64,000 nt of DNA from Pseudomonas sp. W4I3 (GTDB taxonomy: Bacteria; Pseudomonadota; Gammaproteobacteria; Pseudomonadales; Pseudomonadaceae): positions 4,363,501-4,427,500 of the forward strand of contig NZ_JAUSXS010000001.1 of NCBI RefSeq assembly GCF_030816195.1, read 5' to 3'. This document shows positions 1-9,246 of the stretch, piece after piece. Positions within the stretch are counted from its first letter, which is position 1. Every line of letters begins with the position of its first letter. The position numbers were made by a program, and so were the translations under genes. The notes under the pieces were generated by a model, which had not been told where the DNA came from, searched no databases, and saw only the letters and a list, made by a program, of their open reading frames with translations.

Positions 1-209
1 GTATTGTTAAAGTTATAAATGCACAGGAACCGGAAAAACTTTTCCGCGTCTTCCAATCGTCCCTGACAGTAAAAATCATAGGCATAGCCGTAGAGGCTCT
101 CCATTTGCCCTTCTGAAATACCATGCAGGTCCTGCAGGGTTGCGCCCTCCAGAACGGCTTGCATTACATCCGCTGCTACTTCGTCATCATCTGACATCTG
201 CGAACTCAT
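1..209 (-). CDS. sicA: SicA/IpgC-class type III secretion chaperone, N-terminal part (runs off the window)
   Basis: Not closed, because the window ends. The 69 visible residues begin MSSQMSDDDEVAADVMQ and continue with EGQMESLYGYAYDFY and GRLEDAEKFFRFL. This is the start of the tetratricopeptide fold found in class II T3SS chaperones (SicA, IpgC, SycD). Such chaperones bind the hydrophobic translocators before secretion, and in SPI-1 SicA also acts as co-activator of InvF. The ATG follows a GGAG about 8 bases upstream. The position just after spaS is exactly where sicA lies in SPI-1, so translocator genes probably follow beyond the left edge. The family call is from memory of the sequence pattern and from gene order. 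Confidence 0.85.
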   Translation of the reverse strand, partial: MSSQMSDDDEVAADVMQAVLEGATLQDLHGISEGQMESLYGYAYDFYCQGRLEDAEKFFRFLCIYNFNN

Positions 210-298
210 TTACGTAACTCCTTTGCCGGTTCGCCGGACAGGTTCATTAAGCCAAGCTCTAGCTTTTGGTTCATTCACAAATCACTCATACGGAGGGC

Positions 299-1330
299 TC
301 AGGCGTTTTCCACCTGCTCAAGCCACAGCAACAGCCGCAGCACTTGCTCGACCTCGTCCAGTTTGATCAGGCTGTAACGCGTGTGCGTTTTGAAGATACG
401 CCGCGCCAACGCCACATCAGCCACCACTGGCACCCCCACTTTTTCAGCGTAACGACGCACCGCCAAGGCTCGCTGATTGGTTTCCATCACGGAGATAAAA
501 GGAATGGGCAGTACTTCTGGGTTCATATAAATACCCACCGCAATATGGGTAGGATTAGCAATGACTACCTTGGAGTTGCGTATATCTGATTTGATCTGCT
601 CGGACAGTAACTCTCGATGCAGTTCGCGGCGCCGACCTTTCGTTTCAGGGCTGCCTTCTTGCTCCTTATGCTCATTCTTTACCGACTGCTTATCCATTCG
701 ATGTTCCTTGATGAACAGGAAATATTCGATCAACATATCCAGCAGTACGATCAGTACAATGCAGGCAAGCCATATAAGCATCAATGAAAGTAAGAGACTG
801 CCCCATATAGCAAATAGCCCTCCAAGGGGCGCGTAGACGAGCGAAAAAATCCGATCACGTACAACCTGCCAAGTAACGCTTACCGCGACAACAAAGCTGA
901 TGAGGTATAACAGCGATTTAATCGCTTCCTTGACGGTACGCAGGCTGAATAGCTTTTTAAAACCATTTACTGGGTTGAGGGCCCCCAGGTTCAACTTCAG
1001 CGCTTCGGAGGCTAACTGGAACCCACTGAGCAATAAACTCGGCAGGCCGGACGCAAGCAAGCAAACTAGTATGATAGGCGCCACAACTTTAAACGCGTGT
1101 AAAGCAAGGTCCGTTATATAGACCGATGGGGCCAGGCTGAAACCGCTTTGAATATAGCGCCGGTAGAGCGCCATTAATTCCAGCAACGATACGCTGCCCA
1201 CTAAAAAGGTAATGCCGCACAGCATCAAACAGGTAGTCACCAAGTCTTTGGACTTAAATGTCTGGCCGCGCTTTGCGGCGTCCCGTAGGCGTTTTGCTGT
1301 GGGCTTCTCGGTTTTTGAAGACGCAGACAT
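299..1330 (-). CDS. spaS: T3SS export apparatus switch protein SpaS (FlhB/YscU family)
   Basis: 343 residues, normal for the family. The N-terminal half has four hydrophobic membrane segments (roughly residues 30-50, 80-105, 140-155, 175-205). The C-terminal cytoplasmic domain carries the autocleavage motif NPTH at residues 259-262, followed by IAVGIYMNPEVLPIPFI. In this family, cleavage between Asn and Pro changes the export gate from needle/rod to translocator substrates. The ATG directly abuts the spaR stop codon (no gap), so translation is probably coupled. The partner in the same operon is spaN, the needle-length regulator. All conserved parts are visible and nothing is missing. Confidence 0.95.
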   Translation of the reverse strand: MSASSKTEKPTAKRLRDAAKRGQTFKSKDLVTTCLMLCGITFLVGSVSLLELMALYRRYIQSGFSLAPSVYITDLALHAFKVVAPIILVCLLASGLPSLLLSGFQLASEALKLNLGALNPVNGFKKLFSLRTVKEAIKSLLYLISFVVAVSVTWQVVRDRIFSLVYAPLGGLFAIWGSLLLSLMLIWLACIVLIVLLDMLIEYFLFIKEHRMDKQSVKNEHKEQEGSPETKGRRRELHRELLSEQIKSDIRNSKVVIANPTHIAVGIYMNPEVLPIPFISVMETNQRALAVRRYAEKVGVPVVADVALARRIFKTHTRYSLIKLDEVEQVLRLLLWLEQVENA

Positions 1331-2107
1331 TTAATCGACTCCCGCGTCTATCCAAGAAGCAAACCCAAGTGAATTATGAGCGAGTCGGAGAATTTCATCT
1401 GGCAAGTAAGCACCGAAATACAACAGAACCATCAATAGTGCGATACTGCCTTTAATCGTCAGCGACACTGAGAAAGCGTTCATCTGAGGTGCAAAACGCG
1501 ACAACAAGCCGAGCACGACTTCACTGAGCAATAGTACGGTTACGACGGGTGCACTCAATAACAGGCTACGGGTGACCAAGCCGTCAAGCATTCCTAATAC
1601 AGGCGGGAGGCCAGGCAGGCATGCCCCCAAAGGATCGCAGAGGTGATAACTTGCTTTCAACGTTTCAACCATCAGCAGCAAGCCGCCACCTTCAAGGTAA
1701 ACCGCCGCTGCAAATAAATTGAAGAAGTTCGCCAGTTCTGAGGTATCCACACCATTAGCGGGGTCTACAGTACTGCTCAGCATGGCCCCGCGCTGGTTAT
1801 CAATCAGACAACCGAGGGCATGCAATGCCCAGAACGGCCAGCAAAGTAAGCAGCCGAGGAGCACGCCGACGCCTGCCTCACGCAGCATCAACCCCATGTA
1901 GTGCAAGCTATCCATGGCCGGCAACTCAGCAGCGGAATACGGCCAAAGCGCAAATGCCACCAGCACAATTACAGCGTTACGAGCCACACCGGATAGCACA
2001 CCGCTATTGAGGAATGGCAGCATGAAAAACACCGGGGCCAATCGTGCAAACCCAAGGGCCGCCCCGGCCAACCAGAGATGTAAATCGAAGAATAAGGGCA
2101 ATACCAT
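1331..2107 (-). CDS. spaR: T3SS export apparatus protein SpaR (FliR/YscT family)
   Basis: 258-residue, strongly hydrophobic inner-membrane protein with about six membrane segments, as expected for SpaR/FliR. A charged stretch near residues 105-125 contains DNQRGAMLSSTVDP, a typical cytoplasmic FliR/YscT loop motif. In known systems SpaR, SpaP and SpaQ form the helical core of the export gate. It sits between spaQ, 3 bases upstream, and spaS, which abuts it. The order spaP-Q-R-S is the invariant T3SS order. Confidence 0.94.
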   Translation of the reverse strand: MVLPLFFDLHLWLAGAALGFARLAPVFFMLPFLNSGVLSGVARNAVIVLVAFALWPYSAAELPAMDSLHYMGLMLREAGVGVLLGCLLCWPFWALHALGCLIDNQRGAMLSSTVDPANGVDTSELANFFNLFAAAVYLEGGGLLLMVETLKASYHLCDPLGACLPGLPPVLGMLDGLVTRSLLLSAPVVTVLLLSEVVLGLLSRFAPQMNAFSVSLTIKGSIALLMVLLYFGAYLPDEILRLAHNSLGFASWIDAGVD

Positions 2108-2110
2108 ACA

Positions 2111-2374
2111 TTAACCTGTATGGCGCAACGCCAAGCGGAACGCTTCACGAGAAAAGTTAAGCAACGTTTGCCCGTACCAGCCAGACAACATAAACATACA
2201 TAAACTGACCGTCAGCAATTTGAAACCGAAGGGGAGCGTCTGTTCTTGCAACTGGGTCACTGTCTGGAACAAACCAACCAGCAACCCCACCACCGTCGCG
2301 GCAATCACGGGAGGGGCAGAAAGCATGAGGATCAAATAAAGCGTTTTGTTCCCGACAAACACCAAATCGTTCAT
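2111..2374 (-). CDS. spaQ: T3SS export apparatus protein SpaQ (FliQ/YscS family)
   Basis: 87 residues, the family's usual length, with two membrane segments (about 15-40 and 52-72). Between them is the conserved VGLFQTVTQLQEQTLPF, which is diagnostic of FliQ/YscS/SpaQ. Known role: four copies join SpaP and SpaR in the export-gate core. Start codon ATG. It lies 11 bases after spaP and 3 bases before spaR. Confidence 0.95.
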   Translation of the reverse strand: MNDLVFVGNKTLYLILMLSAPPVIAATVVGLLVGLFQTVTQLQEQTLPFGFKLLTVSLCMFMLSGWYGQTLLNFSREAFRLALRHTG

Positions 2375-2385
2375 TGGGCGTCTCC

Positions 2386-3057
2386 CTAAAAAGTCAATTC
2401 AAGATATTGACCAATCAGCCCTGTGGAAAGCAGGGTCCAGCCATCCAATGCAACGAATAGAATGAGCTTTATCGGGACCGATATAATTACCGGACTCATC
2501 ATCATCATCCCCAACGCCAGCAAGATACTTGAAATTACAAGATCGACAATGACAAAGGGAAGATACAAATAAAATCCGATTTTAAAGGCACTTTTTATTT
2601 CGCTTAGCGCATAAGCTGGCAACAACGAAAATAAAGAGGCACGCGGCGCCTCGGCGTCGGCATAACCTTGCTCTCTCTCTACTCGATCCTCTCGCTCAAG
2701 CTGGGCGCGTTCAAAAAATTGCGTTAACTCAGGATCGGTGTATTTTTCCAAATAGGCACGGTATTCCTGCAGACCGGTATCGGTGAACTCGACGACTGCG
2801 TCGACGCTGTTGAAACTAACCGGGTGCTCCTGGTAATAGCTATAAGCTGACTGCACCACTGGCATCATTACGAAAAACGAGAGCAGCAACGCAACGCCGT
2901 TCAATGTCATATTTGAGGGTACTTGTTGCAACCCTAAGGCGTTACGCAGCATGACGAAAACGATCGAAAACTTTATATAGCAGGTTCCTGACGCAATCAG
3001 AAATGGCAACAGTGTCGCGAACGACAGCAGTGCAATCATTGAGATGTCATTCGACAT
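2386..3057 (-). CDS. spaP: T3SS export apparatus protein SpaP (FliP/YscR family)
   Basis: 223 residues starting MSNDISMIALLSFATLLPF. The open frame extends 15 bases further to a TTG, but the ATG at 3057 is preceded by AAGG about 9 bases away and gives the usual SpaP N-terminus. Four membrane segments surround a hydrophilic periplasmic loop (about 95-150). FliP/YscR signatures are present: KFSIVFVMLRNALGLQQVPSN early, and SAFKIGFYLYLPFVIVDLVI followed by LGMMMMSP late. Five copies build the export-gate ring in known systems. The start overlaps the end of spaO by 11 bases. Confidence 0.95.
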   Translation of the reverse strand: MSNDISMIALLSFATLLPFLIASGTCYIKFSIVFVMLRNALGLQQVPSNMTLNGVALLLSFFVMMPVVQSAYSYYQEHPVSFNSVDAVVEFTDTGLQEYRAYLEKYTDPELTQFFERAQLEREDRVEREQGYADAEAPRASLFSLLPAYALSEIKSAFKIGFYLYLPFVIVDLVISSILLALGMMMMSPVIISVPIKLILFVALDGWTLLSTGLIGQYLELTF

Positions 3058-3964
3058 GCTCGTTACCTTCAATAAACAACTCCATTAACTCAACGCCCAG
3101 GCTGCCATCGAGTTGAACTAATTCTCCTCGCGCCAAGCGAAGGCCATTGGCTCGCAGCTCAACACTCCGCTCAGCACCTGGCACGAGGGGCAGAATCCCT
3201 CCTTCGTTCAGTGCTTTCAGCTCGCTGAGGTCAAGTACGCTTTCTTGCAGCACAAACTCCAGGCGCACCGGTAAATGCCCCAGATCAACGACCGGATTAA
3301 GCCTGTTTTTTTCATGTGTCTTTTCGAGCGTGTGCACCTGTATTCCCTCTCCGGTTAGATCAAAGTGGCCAAGGCGACGGCCCGCCATGATGAAGTATTG
3401 CGCCTTATCGGCCAGTAACAGTACGCCGCCCTTAGCCAATCGACGCAGGATAGGCATACTCACGTCGGTATAGCCAAGTACCACACTTATAGGAAAAGAT
3501 AATTTCGTTAGTCTGTGCTCAAGCGAGTTATTCATCGGTGTGAATATCTCAGGCAAGGCCGATAACCAAAGTTGACCAAATGGGGTCTGTATACTGGGTA
3601 ATTTTTTAACGCCGTAGTCCGCTCCTCTTTGTATCTCGCACGAAATAACACGTTTAATCGCCAACTCATTAAACGGCAAGTCCAGCGGTTGGGGCGATGC
3701 AGCAAATAATTCAACAATACGTTCGTTAGTTACCCCCTGCGGCGCATAGCCTGCGAGGCCAGGTACTGCCGCAGCCAGCCATTCACGGGGTTCCAACAGA
3801 CCACGCCAGCGGCCTTGCAGCGCCTCGGCCTCGAAATGCAAATACTGCGTAGCAGAGCACAGTGAAGCGGCCTTCAACTCATTACCAGCAGAACCCCAAA
3901 GTGCAAGTAGACGCTCGTCGTTGCGCTCTTTCGGATCGTAACGACGCAAGGACAATTGTCTCAT
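3047..3964 (-). CDS. spaO: T3SS sorting-platform (C-ring) protein SpaO (YscQ/FliN family)
   Basis: 305 residues. The N-terminal two thirds is weakly conserved. The C-terminal part (about 220-300) shows the SPOA/FliN pattern PVRLEFVLQESVLDLSELKA followed by GGILPL and ANGLRLARGELVQLDGSLGV. SpaO builds the cytoplasmic pods that receive chaperone-substrate complexes with the ATPase complex. In Salmonella a second internal start makes a short C-terminal form; an internal ATG at the right place was not established here. It overlaps spaN by 4 bases (ATGA). Confidence 0.9.
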   Translation of the reverse strand: MRQLSLRRYDPKERNDERLLALWGSAGNELKAASLCSATQYLHFEAEALQGRWRGLLEPREWLAAAVPGLAGYAPQGVTNERIVELFAASPQPLDLPFNELAIKRVISCEIQRGADYGVKKLPSIQTPFGQLWLSALPEIFTPMNNSLEHRLTKLSFPISVVLGYTDVSMPILRRLAKGGVLLLADKAQYFIMAGRRLGHFDLTGEGIQVHTLEKTHEKNRLNPVVDLGHLPVRLEFVLQESVLDLSELKALNEGGILPLVPGAERSVELRANGLRLARGELVQLDGSLGVELMELFIEGNEHVE

Positions 3965-4959
3965 CCGCTTTGCTCCTCGGCCGACTCTTCTTCTTCGTAG
4001 CGATGCCCGTTTCCTCCGCCCTGGCCTTGATCCTGAGTCAATCGCCAGGAGGGCTCACGCGCCGCCGGAAAGTGGTGTAATAGCTCACGATGAAGCCCTG
4101 GATCATTGCTACTGATCTGTAGCCGCATGCCGGAATCATGCTCCTGTCGTTGCACCACCACTTGGCCAAACGCTTTTGGAGAGTTGAACTCATAAACGAG
4201 TTTGCTCCCCCCTTCGATCGGTGCAGCTTCCGTTTGTATGCGCTGCTCCCCTGGGAGCTGCGTACGCGGCTGAGGCCCGACGATTTCGGAGGGAGTACTT
4301 CCAATACTCAAGTAAGCGCCTGACCGCGCAGCAGGGATCGACTGGACAAGCTCAGGTTGTGATGGGGTGTCATTAGTCGCGGTTTGCGCTGTGGCTAAGC
4401 TCCAGACGTCGAGGCCTTGGTGAATAACCACCTGGTCACCCGATGCCCGTTCCACGGGGCCATTCATTACTGGTATCGCTGCCGAAACTCGCTCATGTAC
4501 TGGCTTTTCCACGGCGATCCTTTTCACCTTAGAGGCGGCAGCGCCCGCCTCTACAAAACGTTCAAGCGCTGGCCGATGAAACTTCAAGCGCGGCGCTGGG
4601 CTCTCCACCTGTTGGAACGAATCTACTGCGAACTTTGAGTGGTGAACATCTGATTCCAGTGCTTGCGTATTTGCCGGTGCTTTTATCGAGCTCAATGGAC
4701 TCTTTTGTACATCGACACTCACCTGTACTTTTTGCGCCTTATCCAGCATATTTTGGTCGCCGCCCGCGAAGACAACAGGGACATGCGCCAACAGCGCTCT
4801 CAATGTTTCCGGCAGTTGATCAACTTGGTCTTTTATCAAGTCATCCTCCCTAACTGCGAACTCTAGAGCTTGGTCGAGCTGATCCGCAATAGCGTCACCC
4901 TCAACAGACAGTGGGACCACTTTAATGCTGGGGGACGGGGGGATATTTACTTCGCCCAT
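3961..4959 (-). CDS. spaN: T3SS needle-length regulator SpaN/InvJ-like
   Basis: 332 residues, hydrophilic, with no membrane segment and low overall conservation, as usual for InvJ/SpaN/Spa32. The long middle is rich in P, A, S and Q. The C-terminal stretch (about 245-310) looks folded: KLVYEFNSPKAFGQVVVQRQ, then MRLQISSNDPGLHREL. This resembles the conserved C-terminal domain of Spa32/InvJ, which contacts SpaS to switch export specificity. The assignment relies on position (spaM-spaN-spaO) as much as on sequence. It overlaps spaM by 13 bases and spaO by 4. Confidence 0.82.
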   Translation of the reverse strand: MGEVNIPPSPSIKVVPLSVEGDAIADQLDQALEFAVREDDLIKDQVDQLPETLRALLAHVPVVFAGGDQNMLDKAQKVQVSVDVQKSPLSSIKAPANTQALESDVHHSKFAVDSFQQVESPAPRLKFHRPALERFVEAGAAASKVKRIAVEKPVHERVSAAIPVMNGPVERASGDQVVIHQGLDVWSLATAQTATNDTPSQPELVQSIPAARSGAYLSIGSTPSEIVGPQPRTQLPGEQRIQTEAAPIEGGSKLVYEFNSPKAFGQVVVQRQEHDSGMRLQISSNDPGLHRELLHHFPAAREPSWRLTQDQGQGGGNGHRYEEEESAEEQSG

Positions 4960-5402
4960 GGGGTTAGCTCCTCCTGTTCTAGTTCATCACGGCACAATGC
5001 GGCGAGCCTACGCGCACGCTTAAGTTGCACCAGCCGATGTTGGTATTTCTGCTGCTTTTTCACACACACTAGGTACGCTTCACGGGCGTTGGCCAGTTCC
5101 GGTTCTACTATCTGCTTATCGGCCAGCAACCGAGAACGCTCTAAGGCGAGCACATGCATCTGGCGACGAATAACTGCTTGGCGGCGCTGGACCTCGAACA
5201 GCTCTCCCCTGTCCAGCCGTTTTGAGCTCGGATCATGAGAAGCTAATAACGCCTTCAAACTACATACACGCTCATCCATTTCATCTACTTGCCTTGAAAG
5301 ACGCGTTATGCGCTCACTAATCCGAGCCATGTTGGCCTCGTGGCGCCGTTGGCGCTGCGCCACACCTCGCAGCAAGCGGGTCATACCATGAATATGGCTC
5401 AC
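4947..5402 (-). CDS. spaM: T3SS central stalk protein SpaM/InvI (YscO/FliJ-like)
   Basis: 151 residues, highly charged, almost entirely predicted coiled coil (for example RLSRQVDEMDERVCSLKALL and RSRLLADKQIVEPELANARE). In the family this protein forms the stalk inserted in the ATPase hexamer. I chose the GTG start at 5402 because AGGAG lies 5 bases upstream; an ATG six codons downstream (5384) has no comparable ribosome site. It follows invC by 86 bases, the only sizeable gap in the operon, and overlaps spaN. Confidence 0.85.
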   Translation of the reverse strand: MSHIHGMTRLLRGVAQRQRRHEANMARISERITRLSRQVDEMDERVCSLKALLASHDPSSKRLDRGELFEVQRRQAVIRRQMHVLALERSRLLADKQIVEPELANAREAYLVCVKKQQKYQHRLVQLKRARRLAALCRDELEQEELTPWAK

Positions 5403-5488
5403 AGCTGCTCCTGTATCCGCCTTTCTCGGCAGCTAATACTGGGGGGTCAAGCCGCTTTAAGTCTTGATTGGATATTGATTGGGGAAAA

Positions 5489-6781
5489 TCAACTCACCAA
5501 GCATTGCAAACTATCCAGTGTCTCGCTCCACGCACACTCTTCAGCCATAGGTTGGGACAACCATTCGCGTATTGCCTCCGAACGGTCCATGACGAAATCA
5601 TTTTTAGCATCGAGCCCAGGCTTGTACTCGCCTAGATCGATCAGTATCTGCAGATCGTCAAGACGCCCGAGCATCTCCCGCAATTTCGCTGCCAAGCGCT
5701 GATGGTCTGTATCAGTAACTTGAGCCGCAACCCGACTGGCACTGCGTAATAAATCGATCGCGGGGTACTGGCCTTTTTCCGCAAGTGTACGGCTGAGGTA
5801 GATATGACCGTCGAGGATAGAGCGGATCTCCTCAGCAATAGGATCAGGTTCGTCATCGCTTTCCAGCAGTACCGTGCAAAAGGCCGTGATGCTACCGCTC
5901 TCTGTTACGCCTGGCCGTTCCAGCAGGCGCGGTAAACAATCGAATACAGAGGCTGGATAACCCCGCCGAGCGGGTGCCTCACCCGCCGCCAGTGCCAGGT
6001 CTCGCCGTGCCCTGGCATAACGTGTCATGGAGTCTTGGAACAACACTACCCTCCCCCCTTGATCGCGAAAGTATTCGGCAACGGTGGTTGCCAGCAGCGC
6101 AGCATTACAGCGATCAACGGATGCTTGATCAGAGGTTGCATAAACGACTATGCAGCGACTGCGCTTGGGTGAAAGGCGCAATGCCTCGACAAACTCCGTC
6201 ACTTCACGACCTCGCTCGCCGATCAAACCGATGACGAAGACATCCGCCTGACAATGTTCAATTAACATATTCATCAAGGAAGTCTTACCCGAACCGGCGG
6301 ATGCAAAAATGCCCACGCGTTGCCCGACACCGCAGGTTAAAACGCCATCGATCGTGCGTATGCCGGTTATCAGCGGTTCACGCACTGATCGGCGCTGAAA
6401 GTAAGGCGGAGGGTCAGCGTCCAGTGGTAGAAGCACGCTCTCCCTGCCGCTTGCCGGCTCCGACAGACGTTCGACAACTTGACCACTGGCATCAATGACC
6501 GTGCCCAATAATTGCGCGCTGCAATTGAGCTGGGCGCCCCCCCCCGTGGGCAATAAGATGGATTCGCGGGATAAACCTCGCGCTTCACCCAACAGGCTCA
6601 GTAAAACCGTATCCGCGCGAAAGCCTATGACTTGCGCCTTAGCGACGGACGTCTCATCCAACCAGTGTCGCCGCACCTCACAGAGCTCGCCAATAACCAC
6701 ATTGCGTAAACGCGCCTCTAGGATCGGCCCCGCGGCTCGTTGTGGATGAGCGCCGCAGCGCAGTATTGTGCTACGCTTCAC
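5489..6781 (-). CDS. invC: T3SS ATPase InvC (SctN)
   Basis: 430 residues. The nucleotide-binding P-loop is GIFASAGSGKTSL (about 157-169). This is the InvC/Spa47 variant rather than the GSGVGKST of flagellar-type ATPases. It is followed by the conserved VIGLIGERGREVTEF, Walker B-region VVLFQDSMTRYARARRDLAL and EAPARRGYPASVFDCLPRLL. Known role: hexameric ATPase at the cytoplasmic base that releases substrates from chaperones and helps unfold them. Its start overlaps the invB stop by 4 bases (ATGA). Confidence 0.96.
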   Translation of the reverse strand: MKRSTILRCGAHPQRAAGPILEARLRNVVIGELCEVRRHWLDETSVAKAQVIGFRADTVLLSLLGEARGLSRESILLPTGGGAQLNCSAQLLGTVIDASGQVVERLSEPASGRESVLLPLDADPPPYFQRRSVREPLITGIRTIDGVLTCGVGQRVGIFASAGSGKTSLMNMLIEHCQADVFVIGLIGERGREVTEFVEALRLSPKRSRCIVVYATSDQASVDRCNAALLATTVAEYFRDQGGRVVLFQDSMTRYARARRDLALAAGEAPARRGYPASVFDCLPRLLERPGVTESGSITAFCTVLLESDDEPDPIAEEIRSILDGHIYLSRTLAEKGQYPAIDLLRSASRVAAQVTDTDHQRLAAKLREMLGRLDDLQILIDLGEYKPGLDAKNDFVMDRSEAIREWLSQPMAEECAWSETLDSLQCLVS

Positions 6782-7182
6782 CGACGAAGAGCTTCACTGC
6801 AATTTGTAAGACTTTCTAGGAATTGATCGAGCGCCGCGGCCATATGTTGGGGATCGCCCAATGCCATCTCACCGAGCAATACTCGCAGTTCCAACACACC
6901 ATCAAGATTCAGCAGCTGTGCCTGCCGAGGACGCGCATAGTCGCAAGCACGCATCAACTCAGTCAGCAGCGCATCCGAACAGTAGGATATCTGGGAAGCA
7001 GAAAACTCACCCAGTTCAGACCAGATCCAAAAGTCATTATTTTCTGAACCAATATAAACGCTCGGCAGCCCGTCCAGCTCCAAGGCAATAGTAGAGTAAC
7101 CATCAAAATTACCGATCTGGCCCCCAGTACAGCCACTATGTTCCAACGCTCCTCGTACGAGCATACCAATATCTAAATTCAT
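6778..7182 (-). CDS. invB: Type III secretion chaperone InvB/SpaK-like
   Basis: 134 residues, acidic, with alternating strands and helices typical of class I T3SS chaperones (IALELDGLPSVYIGSENNDF, then WIWSELGEF). In SPI-1, InvB escorts several effectors (SipA, SopA, SopE) to the machine. It lies between invA and invC, the conserved position, with a purine-rich AAGGATAAG ribosome site. Small chaperones are poorly conserved, so which effectors it serves cannot be read from the sequence. Confidence 0.88.
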   Translation of the reverse strand: MNLDIGMLVRGALEHSGCTGGQIGNFDGYSTIALELDGLPSVYIGSENNDFWIWSELGEFSASQISYCSDALLTELMRACDYARPRQAQLLNLDGVLELRVLLGEMALGDPQHMAAALDQFLESLTNCSEALRR

Positions 7183-7191
7183 GACTTATCC

Positions 7192-9246
7192 TTATATCTG
7201 TTGTAGAACATCAACCGACACACTGTCGGAAATTTCACCAAAGGACATAACATCTAATTCCCGATAACGCGCTTCAACAAGACGCTTAATATAGCGACGC
7301 ACGTCGACAGAACAGAGAATCACCATATCCTTGTGCGGAATTTTAACTCGATCCATGGACAGCACTAGGCGATCCAACAATCCATCACTGTCGGTGGGCT
7401 CCAAGTTTAGAAAAGAACCATTTGACGTTTGCCGAATGCCCTTACGCACTACATCCTCAAAGTCTGCCGATAACATCAGGGCCCGCAACTTACCCTGCAC
7501 GGTAAATTTATTACTGATGTAACGCGCTAATGCCCCACGTACGTGTTCCACTAACGTCAATACATCTTTTTCTCGAGAGGCCCAGTGGGCGATGCTTTCC
7601 AAAATGAGCTTCATATTGCGTACTGAAATACGCTCAGAGAGCAAACGCTGTAGGATTTCAGCGATTTTCTGCACGCTGGCATGCCGATAGACTTCCTTGA
7701 GCAAGTCGGGATATTTAGCTTCTAACTGGTCAAGTAATGTCTTGGTTTCCTGCACGCCAAAGAACTCGTTGACGTTGCGCGCCAAAAGCGCAACCAGGCA
7801 ATGATAGGTTTCATCGTAGGCAGGCCTCAGGTCGTAACCCAGCGCGACGAGACGTGTCTTGTCTTCCATCCCCGCCCAAATCGAGACCTGCTTATTACTG
7901 TCCTGACCCACCGTAAGGTCCAGCCCCAGACCTTCAAGCTCATCAGAATGGTTAAGGACGCGCAACCGCTCAAAATGAATATCGAACTGATCTGCGCGCA
8001 CCTCGTTGATCAGTACACATACCTGGTCAACGGGCATATTTTCGACACTTCGCAGGCTCAAGTCGGGGATACGCACTCCATAATCGATAAAGAACTGGCT
8101 ACGTATGCGCTCTCCAAGGCGGTGCACGCGCAAGTCTTCTATTTGCGTCGGTGCGACCAAGAGAATAAGAGGAACGGTTTCACTCGCAGTGGCTTCCAAA
8201 TCTTCGATCAAACCCAGTGCACCTTCCTCTCTGGCACTACCCTCTGCCGTACCCGAATCGGATGAGATACCGGTCTGCGCCTTGAGCGTAGCCCTGTGAC
8301 GGAAAAAAAGTAATAACCCCAGCGCCAGTGCCAGTACGGCAAATGTCAGTGTAGGGAAACCAGGAAGCAAGCCTACAGCCAGGGCCAACACCGCAGTTAC
8401 GCCGATCACAAATGGATGGCCAAGTACCTGGGCAACAATGTTTCGACCTAGATTCGCATCATCACCATTGACGCGGGTCACAATAAAGCCAGCGCTGATA
8501 GCGATGAGCAAAGCCGGTATTTGGGCGACTAATCCATCGCCGATGGTCAGCATGGTGAATGTCGAAAGCGCGGTTGAAAGGTCCATCCCCAGCTGCGCCA
8601 TACCGACGGCGATACCGCCGATGAAGTTGACGAAAATGATGATTATCCCGGCGATAGCATCGCCTTTGATAAACTTCATGGCGCCGTCAAATGAGCCATA
8701 CAGCTGACTTTCACGCTCCAGCACACTTCTTCGTTCGCTCGCCTCGTCAGAGGTGATTGCCCCGGCCTTAAGATCGCCGTCGATACTCATTTGCTTGCCA
8801 GGCATCGCATCAAGGGAAAACCGCGCTGCAACCTCTGCAACCCGCTCCGAACCCTTTGTAATGACGATGAACTGCACCACCGTCACAATTGAGAAAATGA
8901 CGAACCCCACCACTAGGCTGTCGCCAATCACAAACTGGCCGAACGACGCAACGATATCGCCTGCGTCAGCCTGCGTGAGAATCAAGCGACTGGTGCTGAT
9001 GGACAACGCCAAGCGAAACAAGGTTGTAATCAACAGCAACGAAGGGAATGTCGAGTAATTAAGAATCCTCTCAATATAGAAAGAACCCATGAACACCAAA
9101 ATGGAAATGACGATATTCAAGCCAATTAGAAAGTCCACCAACGGTGTTGGCAGTGGAATGATCAACATGGCGATGATCATGATCATCAATGTCAGGATCA
9201 ACAATTCCGGACGCGACTGAATATTGCGTAGCAAAGAATTAAACAT
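7192..9246 (-). CDS. invA: T3SS major export apparatus protein InvA (FlhA/LcrD family)
   Basis: 684 residues, the family's usual size. The N-terminal about 310 residues contain around eight membrane segments and the FHIPEP-region motif of the family (RFSLDAMPGKQMSIDGDLKA, about 140-160). The remainder is the cytoplasmic domain that forms a nonameric ring and docks chaperone-substrate complexes. The start ATG overlaps the end of invE by 8 bases. Nothing appears truncated. Confidence 0.96.
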   Translation of the reverse strand: MFNSLLRNIQSRPELLILTLMIMIIAMLIIPLPTPLVDFLIGLNIVISILVFMGSFYIERILNYSTFPSLLLITTLFRLALSISTSRLILTQADAGDIVASFGQFVIGDSLVVGFVIFSIVTVVQFIVITKGSERVAEVAARFSLDAMPGKQMSIDGDLKAGAITSDEASERRSVLERESQLYGSFDGAMKFIKGDAIAGIIIIFVNFIGGIAVGMAQLGMDLSTALSTFTMLTIGDGLVAQIPALLIAISAGFIVTRVNGDDANLGRNIVAQVLGHPFVIGVTAVLALAVGLLPGFPTLTFAVLALALGLLLFFRHRATLKAQTGISSDSGTAEGSAREEGALGLIEDLEATASETVPLILLVAPTQIEDLRVHRLGERIRSQFFIDYGVRIPDLSLRSVENMPVDQVCVLINEVRADQFDIHFERLRVLNHSDELEGLGLDLTVGQDSNKQVSIWAGMEDKTRLVALGYDLRPAYDETYHCLVALLARNVNEFFGVQETKTLLDQLEAKYPDLLKEVYRHASVQKIAEILQRLLSERISVRNMKLILESIAHWASREKDVLTLVEHVRGALARYISNKFTVQGKLRALMLSADFEDVVRKGIRQTSNGSFLNLEPTDSDGLLDRLVLSMDRVKIPHKDMVILCSVDVRRYIKRLVEARYRELDVMSFGEISDSVSVDVLQQI